Assembly (NCBI RefSeq): GCF_003852525.1
Contig: NZ_QAJL01000004.1
Span: forward strand, 810,459 to 874,458
Length of the DNA: 64,000 bases
Source of the DNA: Pedobacter sp. KBW06
GTDB taxonomy: Bacteria > Bacteroidota > Bacteroidia > Sphingobacteriales > Sphingobacteriaceae
Direction: 5' to 3'
A model generated the notes under the pieces. It ran no database searches and had not been told where the DNA came from. It saw nothing but the letters and a program-made list of their open reading frames with translations. Shown piece after piece: positions 51,901 to 63,900 of this stretch. Both the position numbers and the translations under genes were made by a program. The stretch's first letter is position 1. Every line of letters begins with the position of its first letter.

Positions 51901-54900
51901 GTGGTGGAATTTATAACTATGCGGGCGTTAAGGCCGTATTTAACAACTTGCAAATCGTTAACAACAAGGCCGACCGCGGCGCGGGGATATACAATGCCGG
52001 ACCGGCTACCTTTAGCAATATCCTTTTCGAAAAGAATGAAGCTTTTGCTTATGGAGGTGGAATGTATAACCTGACCGCAGCAATTGCTTTAACCAATGTC
52101 GTGTTTAAGGATAATATTGCGCGGCTTTATGCCGGTGGTCTGGCACATAACGGCAGTCTGATCACGATAAACAACAGTTCCTTTACCGGGAATTCTGCGG
52201 GGCAACAGGCAGGCGGGATGTATCATCTTGCCGGAACCGCCAATCTGGAAAATGTAATGTTCAGCCGAAACAGTGTCAGCACTGCAGGTGCTTATTATGG
52301 TGGAGGAATGTTTGTTGCTGCAGCGGCAACCCTGAACAATGTTACTTTCAGTGCCAACCGCATCGCCTTTACACAAGCAACTACCATGGGAGGTGCAGGC
52401 TTGTATCGTTCTACGGGAGTTGTAAACGTTAACAACAGCATCTTCTGGGGCAATAAACGAGGTAATGAAATCCCTGACCAGCTAAATGCAGGAATGGTCC
52501 TGACACAATCACTCGTGCAGGGCGGTTATGCTGCGGGTACAAATGTCTTAATCGGAGATCCTTTATTTAATAACCCCGCAGGAGATGACCTTCAGCTAAA
52601 AGCGGGATCTCCTGCAATCGATGCCGGAGATAACACTAAAAACAGCAGTTCAACCGATCTTTTAGGAAATGCCAGGGTAATGAATGACCTGATTGATCTC
52701 GGCGCTTATGAAAGTCAGGGCGGAGCAGGACTGAAGATTCAGCCGGGGACATTCAATCCCTTCCCAAGAGGCATTAATCCGGCAATTCAGATGACTGCAA
52801 GCGGTGGAACCGGAACCTATACCTGGACCCTACAATCAGGAAGTTTGCCCACAGGACTGATCTTAAGCCCGGAAGGACTCATCACCGGAATGCCTGTTAT
52901 TGCGGGGAGTTATACCTTTGTTGCTGCGGCAACAGATGGTCAGTTAAGCGGAAGCAGACAATATACAGTCACCGTAATGAGCGGACCAACACGCTTATAT
53001 GTTAGTCAATCCGCAACAGGAGGGAACAACGGAAGCAACTGGACCAATGCACTGACCGATTTACAGCCCGCCTTATCACAAACTTCTGCGGGAGATGAAA
53101 TCTGGGTAGCAAAAGGGAACTATAGCCCCGGCGCAACGGCCAGCTCTTTTTTTACGCTCAAAGAAGGGGTAAAGATCTATGGTGGTTTTGCCGGGACGGA
53201 AACACTGTTAACAGACCGAAACAAGGAAGGCATTCGCGGAGCGAACGAAACGATTCTCGATGGCGCTAAAGGAATTGCCAGTTACCACGTTGTTTATAAC
53301 ACCGCGGCTTTAACTGCAGCAACTGTTCTGGATGGGTTCAGTATCCAGGGGGGAAGAGCCATGACGACTTACAGCACCGGATCTAATGCCAATTATTATG
53401 GTGGAGGAATCTACAATACCGCAGGAGCAGCAGTATTTCACCAGCTCTGGATTAAAAACAATATCGCCACTTATGGTGCCGGATTATACCATAGTGGCGA
53501 AGCAGAATATACAGATCTCATTTTTAGCAATAACGAAACGAAAGGGTCGTATGCTAGAGGTTCAGGAGTTTACAATGCCAAAGGGTTCAATTTAACCAAA
53601 GGACTTTTTGAACAAAATAAAATTGCAGAATCCGCCAGTTATACCGGATATGGAGGAGCCATCTTTAATGCCGCTGCTTCAGAACTTAAGGACGTAAAAT
53701 TTGTAAATAACACAATCAATAGCGGACAGGGCGGAGCGATTTATTCGACTTCCGGAGCCACTGTAAAAATAACGGATGTAGAATTTTCGGGGAATAAAGC
53801 CACTACAGGAGGGGCATTGTTCCTTTACAATGGAAGCCTGAACTTAAGCGACGGAACCTTTAAAGACAATGCGGCAACGGGGACAGGAGGCGCCATTTAT
53901 TCCAGTGGCAGTACCTTCCTCAACCAGACTTCATTTGTCAATAATACAGCCGTTCAGCAAGGCGGCGCAGTCTGGACAAACGGAATTTTTAAAGCAGACA
54001 ATACCATTTTTAGCCGAAACCGCGTCAGCTCCCTTTCGGGGTACTTCGGAGCCGGAATATATGTCAGTTCAGGTACGGCAACGGTCAATAATGCCAGTTT
54101 CAGCGGAAATAATATCGGTTATACCAATGCCAGTACCACGTTAAGCTATGGAGCAGCCATATCCAGGAACTCAGGAACAGTAACGGTTCACAACAGCATT
54201 TTTTGGGGCAATAAGCGGGGCAATAATATCGCTGATCAACTCAATGCAGGAATCGTGATTGGAAGTTCCATTGTCCAGAACAACTATGCTTCAGGAACAG
54301 ACATCAAGATCGGTGATCCGATGTTTGAGAATCCTTTGGCAGATGATTTACGCCTAAAGGGAGGGTCCCTGGCCATTAATGTTGGGGATAACAGCTGGCA
54401 GACTTTCGATAAAGACCTGGCGGGAAATCCAAGGATCGTAAATGAAGTGGTCGATCTGGGCGCTTACGAAAATGATGGAGCCGGACAGCTCACGATTAGC
54501 CCCGGAGTAATTGCTGCGATTACAAGAGGAACTTATCTGGATCTGCAAATGACTTATACCGGAACATCTTCTCCGGTAACCTGGAGCTTCCAGGGAGGAA
54601 AGCTCCCTACAGGGCTGGTATTTCTCCCGGATGGCAAGCTGCGTGGAACACCAACACTGGCAGGCAGCTATACCTTCGTGATTGGTGCCGGGGATGGAAC
54701 CATCGCTGGAAACAGACAATATACAGTCGAAGTGAAGGAAGGAGCAGTTCGTTTATTTGTTCATCAGGCTGCAGCAGGAGACAACAATGGCAGCAGCTGG
54801 ACCCATGCTTTTAATGATTTACAGCCGGCTATGGCACAGGTGAAAGCCGGGGATGAAATCTGGGTGGCAAAAGGGACCTATAGTCCCGGACCAACCTCTG

Positions 54901-57900
54901 GTTCTTTTTTCACCCTAAAAGAAGGAGTAAAGCTCTACGGTGGTTTTTCCGGTACCGAAACCGCACTTACAGACCGCAATAAAGAAACGATCAGCGGAGT
55001 AAATGAAACGATTTTGGATGGAAGCCAGGGACAACCGAGTTATCATGTTGTTTACAATGTTACCGCTTTAACGAATGCGACAATATTGGATGGGTTCAGC
55101 ATCCAGGGAGGAAAGGCACTGACAACGTACAGTTCTGGATCTAATGCCAACTATTATGGAGCGGGAATTTACAATACCGCGGGAGTTGCGTTATTCAGAA
55201 ACTTATGGATAAAAAACAATACCGCTACTTATGGTGCGGGTTTATACCACAGCGGTGATGCAACCTATAGCAATGTCAGGTTTAGCAATAATCAGGCTGC
55301 AGGATCTTACGCACGCGGAGCGGCAGTGTACAATGTGAAAGGTTTCGCCCTGACTTCAGGTTTGCTGGAAAGCAATAAAATTACGGAATCCGCAAGTTAT
55401 ACCGGATATGGTGCAGGAATATTCAGTACCGGACTGATGGAGCTGGATGGCGTAAAATTTGCCAATAATGCGATCTCCAACGGACAGGGGGGAGCGATTT
55501 ATACCACTTCTTCTGCTGTATTAAAACTAAGCAGATCGGAATTTACAGGGAATAAAGCAAGCACAGGTGGGGCAATATTCATCGCCAACGGTGCACCTGA
55601 TTTAAGTGATGTGACCTTCCGTGGCAACATTTCTTCCGGGATGGGGGGAGCGGTTTATGCTGCGGGAACGCCGCTGCTGAACCGGGTTTCCTTCCTGGAG
55701 AATACTTCTGGTCAGCATGGTGCAGCCATCTGGTCCAGTGGAAATATCAGGGTGGATAACAGCATCTTCAGCCGCAACAAAATAAACGCAACGGCGGGGT
55801 ACTTTGGTGGGGCATGGTATGTCAGCTCAGGAGATGCGCTGATCAACAACGTGACTTTCAGTAATAACAGCATTGGCTATATCAATGCCAGTACAACATT
55901 AAATTATGGTGGCGCATTGTACCGCAATTCAGGAACAGTAACGGTCCACAACAGCATCCTTTGGGGAAACAAGAGAGGTAATAATGTGAGCGATCAGCTC
56001 AATGCAGGAATTGTAGTGGGGAGTACCGTGGTGCAGAACGGCTACGCTACAGGTGAAGACGTTAAGATTGGCGATCCGATGTTTGAAAATGCCGCTGCAG
56101 ATGAGCTCCATCTGAAAGGCGGATCGCTCGCCATCGATGCCGGAAAAAACAGCTGGCAGGCATTCGATAAAGATCTTGCCGGGAATCCAAGGATAAAGAA
56201 TGGCCTGATCGATCTTGGTGCCTTTGAAAATGAAAGCGGACAAAGCCTGATCATCAGTCCGGCAACAATAGGACCTTTAAAGAGAGGTTTATATCTTGAC
56301 CTGCAGCTTACTGCCACCGGAAGCAGTTTACCCTTAACATGGGCCTTGCAAGGTGGAAAGCTTCCTGTAGGACTCGTCTTCGGTCCCGATGGAAAGCTGC
56401 GGGGAACGCCAACGATGATAGGGAACTATACCTTTGTAATCGGGGCTACCGATGGCGCCATGGCAGGAAACAAACAATATACAATAGACATTTCAACGGG
56501 ATCCGGCAGACTTTATGTTCATCAGTCTGCAACGGGAGACAATAACGGAAGCAACTGGGCCAACGCTTTCACCGATCTGCAAACTGCTTTTGGACAAAGC
56601 AGTGGAGGGGATGAAGTCTGGGTGGCTAAAGGGACTTACAGTCCTGGCCTGCTCATCAGTTCCTTTTTTACTTTAAAAGAAGGTGTAAAAGTTTACGGTG
56701 GTTTTGCCGGAACGGAAACCTTGCTTTCGGAAAGAGATAGCCTTGCAATCCGTGGAAGGAACGAAACGATCCTTGACGGGAGTCAGGGTAAACCGAGCTA
56801 CCATGTGGTGTACAATACCGCTGCCCTGAGCAATGCAACTGTGCTCGATGGATTTACCATTCGGGGAGGAAATGCACTGGCCGGTTATGGCGGATATTAT
56901 AACAACGCAAACTATAACGGTGCTGGAATTTACAACACGGCAGGAGCAGCTGTTTTCAATCATCTATGGATTAAAAACAATGTTGCGAGTTATGGAGCCG
57001 GGCTTTACCACAGTGGCAATGCGAGCTATACCGATATCATTTTCAGTAACAACAGGACTATGGGGCAGTATTCCCGTGGTTCCGCTGTATACAATGCCGG
57101 AGGGTTTAAGCTCAGCAATGGGGTATTTGAAAACAACAAAATCATCGAATCGGCGAGTTATCCCGGATATGGTGCTGCCCTGTTCAATGCAGGGCTTGCA
57201 GAGCTGGACAATGTAAAGTTTAACAACAATACCATTACCAACGGGCAGGGAGGCGCAGTTTACAGCAACTCCGGAGCTTCTTTAACCATTACAAATGCCA
57301 GTTTTACAGGAAACAAATCAACCACAGGGGGCGCGGTATTCATCGCCAACGGAACACCGGTTTTTACCGATGTGGTATTTAAAGACAATGCAGCCACCGG
57401 AATGGGTGGGGCAATCTACGCAAGTGGAACCCTTAGCCTGAACAGAACTGCTTTCAGTGGAAATACAGCAGTACAACATGGTGGCGCGATCTGGTCCAAC
57501 AGCGTGTTTAAACTGGACAATAGTACCTTCAGCAGAAACAGTGTAACTTCAACTGCAGGCTATTTTGGCGGTGCGGTATACCTCTATTCCGGAACCGCTG
57601 TGCTCACAAATAATACCTTCAGCAACAACAACATTAACTATTCCAAGGCCGGAGCACTTAACTATGGTGGGGCTGTTTACCGCAACGCAGGTACAGTGAC
57701 GATCAACAACAGCATTTTATGGGGCAATACCAGAGGCACAGGTCTTGCAGATCAACTGAACTTAAATATCAAGGTGAACAATTCCCTGATTCAGGGAGGG
57801 CTTGCAACAGGTCTGAATATTATAGATCATGATCCTTTGTTTAAGAACACTGCAGCCGATGACCTTCGCCTTACAGGCTGCTCGCCTGCGGTAAATACCG

Positions 57901-60900
57901 GAGACAACAGCCTTGTGCTGGCAGGAAACAAAGATCTGGATGCTCAGGCAAGAACATCATCCGGAACCGTTGACCTTGGAGCCTTTGAACACCAGGAACC
58001 GGTGATTACCCTTAGCCCTGCAAGTATGCCACAGGCAACACGCGGAGATGCTTTCAGCCTGCAGTTGCAGGGACTCGGCGGAGCAGGAAATTATAGCTAT
58101 GAGCTGGTCTCCGGAAAATTCCCTGATGGGCTTTCGATGACCGCCGGAGGCTTGATCAGCGGAAATCCTATTGTAATTGGTAAATATACTTTCGTGGTAA
58201 AATCTACTGACGGAACCTTATGCGGACATCGGGTTTACAACATGGAAATTATTGCGGGAACAGGTGTTGTACGGATCCTGGTCAACCAGGCTGCGGCATC
58301 CGGACAAAATAACGGAAGCACCTGGGGTAACGCGTATCTGGATCTTCAGAGCGCATTGAAGGTTGCTTTGCCTGGCGATCAGATCTGGGTGGCAAAAGGA
58401 ACATACAGCCCGGGGCCATTGGTCACTTCGACCTTTCAGCTTAAAGAAGGAGTAAAAGTTTATGGCGGTTTTGCCGCTACGGAAAGCCAGCTCTCAGAAA
58501 GGGATACCCTGCAAATAAGAACGGTCAACCAGACTGTTCTGGATGGTAAAAATCTCAACAGGCATGTGGTCTTTAACTCGGCAGTCCTTACCACAGCCAC
58601 GGTCCTCGATGGTTTTACGATTACCGGAGGAAAAACAGCTTCGGGAAGTACGAGCGAACCTTATATTGGTGCAGGGGTTTACAATAGCAGGGGTGCGGTC
58701 ATCTTCAACGATTTATGGATTAAGAATAACAATGCCAACAGCCATGGGGGAGGAATGTACAATGCCGCTGCCGCAGTGCTGAATAAAATTACATTTGAAA
58801 ACAATACTGTTGCTGCCGGTTCATATCAATACGGAGGAGGTTTGTACAATGCCGGAGCGGCACAGATGAGCAACCTGGAGTTCCTCAATAATACCGCGGC
58901 TTATGGAGCAGGGATGTACCAGGCTACGGCAACAGTAACCATCAATGGCGCTGTTTTTAAAGAAAATAAGGCGACTGTTCAGGGTGGTGGTTTTTATGCC
59001 TATTCGGGAAAAATTACCTTAAACGGAGCTTCCTTTATTGCAAATACTTCGGTGCAGCATGGCGCCGGATTGTTCCAGTGGGCCTCAACACTGACCTTAA
59101 ACAATGCCGTGTTTAGCCGGAATAAAGTGAGCAATACCGGGGGCTATTTTGGAGGGGCGCTTTATCAGTATACCGGAACCTCTACGCTCAACAACATTAC
59201 GGTAAGCAATAACAGCATCAGTTATGTCAATGCTTCGGCAAATAAATATGGGGGTGGAATCTACCGCAATGCCGGTGTCATGAATTTACAGAACAGCATC
59301 CTCTGGGGAAATAAAAGAGGAAACAACGTTTCTGACGAACTGAACCTGAATGTTAAGGTCAGCAATGCTTTGATTCAGGGAGGTTACCCGGCAGGAAAAA
59401 TTGTGATTGATGCCAATCCGGTGTTTAACCTGACGACACCAGATGATCTTTCCCTGTCAGACTGCTCAGCGGCAATCAATATGGGAGATAACGTTTTCGC
59501 TTCCGGACTGAATCAGGATGTCCTGGCGAAGCCCAGAATTAAAGCAGAGACCGTTGACCTCGGTGCTTATGAAAATCAGCAAAACAGAACCATCGTTGGT
59601 CCGGCAGCCATACCGGAAGGCATCAGAGGGCAGCGTTACGATCAGCAGCTGACTGCTACCGGAGGAAGCGGAAACTACACCTACTCCATCAGTTACGGCA
59701 AGCTTCCCGACGGACTGCTACTCAGTACCTCAGGAAGAATCACAGGAAGACCAATCAATGCCGGAATTTATACTTTTAATGTCAGTGCAAACGACGGTAC
59801 TTTATGTGGAAACAGACTCTATACAGTAGAGGTGAAGCTTGGAGGAGGAGGAGTCCGGATTTATGTAAACCAGGCCGCAACAGGAATGGACAACGGTGCG
59901 GACTGGGCAAACGGGTTCCTGGATCTCCAGAAAGGACTCAGCTCCGCATTGGCTGGTGATACCATCTGGGTGGCCAAAGGAAAATATATCCCCGGTCTTA
60001 AAGTAAATTCCTATTTCACGTTGAAAGAAAATGTCAAAATGTTCGGTGGTTTTGCCGGAACAGAGCAGGAGCTTGCAGAGCGCGATGAAGAAGCCATTGC
60101 AACAACAAATGAAACCGTATTAAGCGGGGAAAACAGAAGCTACCATGTCATTTATAACCGCCTGCCTTTAACAGCAGCAACGGTTCTGGACGGGTTCAGC
60201 ATCTCCGGCGGACGTACTGCCACCGGTTCCAATTCCAGTGCAGACATTTACTACGGTGCCGGAATTTATAACGCTACAGGAAAAGTAGTTTTCAAAAATC
60301 TCTGGATCAAGAACAATGCAGCCTACAATTATGGAGGTGGGGTTTTTAACAGCGGACAGGCTGTATTTACCAATATCATCCTTGAGAATAACAATGTCAG
60401 TGCCGGAAGCTACGGCTATGGAGGAGGGATTTATAACTCCGCCGCCGCAACATTCGACAACCTTAAATTCATCAATAACAAAGCAAGACAAGGGGGAGGA
60501 ATGTTCAATGCCTCTGCTGCCATTACCATGAGCAAAGTGGCCTTCAAAGACAATGGAGCAACGATAAACGGAGGTGCCTTTTATAATTATACCAATGGAA
60601 AGCCAGTGATCAAAGATGCCCGGTTTATAGGAAATACTGCCCAGCAACAGGGTGGCGCAATCTATCAGCAGTCGGGAACGCTTGACATCAGCAACAGCAT
60701 TTTCAGCAGAAACAAGGTAACCGGTACGGCAGGTTATTATGGAGGAGCGATTTATCATTATAACGGCATCACCAATCTGGTGAATGTAAGCATGGCCAAT
60801 AATTCGATTGCATATTCAAATACTTCTGCCACGACACAGTTGGGCGGGGCATTGTACCGTTATACCGGAACAGTTAACGTTTACAATACCATCATCTGGG

Positions 60901-63900
60901 GGAATAAACGCGGAAATAATGTTCCCGATCAGCTCAGTACAGGAATTACCGTAGCCAACAGTACTATAGAAAACGGATATAAAACAGGCGTTCAAATCCT
61001 GACTAAAGATCCGCAGTTTAACAATCCTTCCGGAGATGAACTCTCGCTGGCTTCCTGTTCGCCATCTATAAATATGGGCGACAATACAAAGAGCGCCGGA
61101 ATAAGTACAGATCTGGCGGGAGCAGCGCGGATTAAACACGGAACAGTAGACATTGGTGCTTATGAATTTCAGGGCCTTTATCTGGAGAATGCAGAGCAAC
61201 AACTCCCTGCGGCAAACCAATGGAGCCCTTACAGTCATCAGATCGTACTGGCGGAAACCGGAACCTATACATATGCGATTTCTCAGGGCTTACTTCCCGA
61301 TGGGATGAGCCTGAGCCCGCAGGGGTTGATTTCAGGAGAGTCAGCAGTAGCCGGAGATTTCGAATTTACTTTATCTGTAAGCGGAACGAACGTTTGCGGT
61401 TCCCTGAAGATTAAACTCAAAGTAAACCCACGCGAGCCTTACATCATCGAAGTCCTGAAACCTTACCCGGTGCCGGTGAAGAAAGATACAGGAACACCAT
61501 TTGAACAGCTGAACCTGGTGACTCAGGTGGAAGTCGTACTGAGCGACCAGAGCCATGCCAAATTTCCGGTAACCTGGCTTCCGGGAAATTACGATGGCAA
61601 TACCGAAGGCATTTACACCCTTACCGGAACACTGAGCGTTCCACAACCTGAAATGAACAGAAACAACCTCACTGCAATTGCAAAGGTGGCGGTAATAGAT
61701 CCTGTTTATCCTTATATCATCGCTATGGAAGAACTGAGTCCGGTGTACGTCTTATCGGGCACACCTTTCTCTGAAGTGCTTCCGATGCTGCCTAAACAGG
61801 TCAGGGTAACGTATGATGACCGGGTCACAACAGACATGTTAAACTTAGTGTGGAGCCCGGGGATTTACGACCTCAAGTCTGGCGTATACCGGGTGTATGC
61901 AGATCTGGTTCTGAAAGAAGAACATGCTAACCCGGCAGGTTTTGAGGCCAGTGTTGACATTTACGCACAGCACGATGTCATTGCCGTAGAACCTTTAGCC
62001 GAAATTACTGTGCCTTTAAATACACCGGCGGCAAACCTGCCGCTGCAATCGTCAATAAGGGTAACCTACCATGATCAGACCACAGGATTCCTGACGGTGA
62101 TCTGGGACAAGTCTGTCTATAAATCGGATAAAGGAGCGGAATACGACCTGAAAGGAGCTTTACAGCTGAAACCGTTAATTGTAAACAGCAAACGTCTGTT
62201 TGCAGAGCAGAAGGTGATCATCCGGAAAAACATCATCTCAATCCTGCCATTAGCCCGGTTGACTACCCCATACGCCACACTTTTCGACGATGTAGACCTG
62301 CCACAAACGATAAAAGTGAAGTTCGATGATGGAACCACTGATACCGTTGGGGTGGAATGGAAAGCCGGATCTTATAACCGCATGCTGGCCGGAGATTATA
62401 CCCTGTCTGGTAAACTGCTGCACGATGAAAGCATTGACAACAACAGTAACCTCGAAGCCAGTTTAATTTTAACCGTTTTACCCAAACCAAAAAACATCGT
62501 ATCCATCGCCCAACCGGATAGCATAAGGGTTGCTTACGGTACAAAGCTGACCGCAATTGAAGCACTAAAAACAGCAGTTGCGGTGACTTATGATGATGGA
62601 AGTACAGGAAGCTTAAATATGACCTGGGATACGGAGGATTATGACCCGCTCATTCCGGGAATCTACACCTTTAGCGGAGATCCAATCCTGATCGAAGGAG
62701 TCGTGAATAAAGAGCTGCGCAGTACTTCCATTATGGTTACACTTGGTAAAAAAGAAATCAAAACCATTACAAATCCAACCTTAGTGAATGTTAAGTACGG
62801 AACTGAGCGTACGGATATCGACTTGCCCGAAACGGTAAAAGTGACTTATAACGACCTGTCCTCCGGAACTGAAGGTGTCCTGTGGAGCTCAGAAACCTAT
62901 AACCCATTACTGGAAGGGATCTATAATTTTAGGGGAGAGCTGGTCATCAACGACGAGATCGAAAATCCGGACAACCGTTATGCAGAGATTCAGGTAAAGG
63001 TTGGACCAAAGCCATTGAAAATAATTGCTGCATTACCGGATTCGGTTAATGTTCCTTTTGGAAAACCTTTTAATGAAGCCGTATTGTTATTCCCGAAAAA
63101 GGTCAATGTAAACTACGACAACGGAAGCTCCGGCAGTCTGAATGTGCGCTGGACCATGGAAGATTATGCCGCTGATGAACCAGGTTCCTATGAGCTGACA
63201 GGCGAAATTGAGATTCCCGGCGGGATCATTAATCCGGATAGCATAAAAGCGGATCTGAAAGTTAAAGTAGGAAAGCGCCTCATTAAAACGTACCAGGCTC
63301 CGGAAGCATTAGCCGTGTTTTTTGGAACAGAGGCTTCCGAACTGATCTTGCCGGATGCTTTAATGACACAACTGGAAGATGGTGGTTTTGCAGAGCTTGG
63401 ACTAAGCTGGGACCTTTCGGGTTACAATGGAAACCTGGCGGGTAAATACCTGATCAACGGAAACTTTACCCTGCCGGACGATATCGAAAATCCAAAAGGA
63501 ATTGTTCCACAGATCGCATTAACTGTACTGGCGAAAGCAAAAGCAATTCTGGAATTGAGAACGGATACCGTATTTGTTGCTTATGGGACGAAGCTGGCAG
63601 AAATCCCTTTCCCTGCTTTTAGTCATGCGAAGTTAGACGAAGGTGCTGATCTGGATATTCCTGTGCTGAGTAACTCCTTTGAATCTGCAGATTACAATGA
63701 TCAGCAGGCAGGAACTTATCTTTTTGAAGGAGATTTAGTCCTTCCTCAGGGAATTCAGAATCCGGATAACCTCCCTGCTAAAGTCTGCGTGGTGGTTGGA
63801 AAGAAAGCAATAGAATCGATCGCCGCAATAGAAAACCTGAATGTAAGTTACGGAACTGAATTTGACGCGTTAACCTTACCGGAAGCGGTAAAAGTGAGGT

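Noticed and set aside
49033..58782. Plus-strand ORFs in other frames inside the giant gene (for example 51841-52074, 56833-57216)
   Set aside because: They lie in other frames of one continuous reading frame with regular module repeats; their sequences are repetitive by-products.
60168..60758. 196-codon minus-strand ORF inside the giant gene
   Set aside because: It is antisense to a beta-helix module; its low-complexity Val/Ser/Ile content is the mirror of the repeat, not a protein family.
43023..61430. Possible CRISPR array or tandem DNA satellite because of regular repeats
   Set aside because: Repeats are about 1.5-1.8 kb, in frame, coding and diverged; there are no short identical repeats with spacers.
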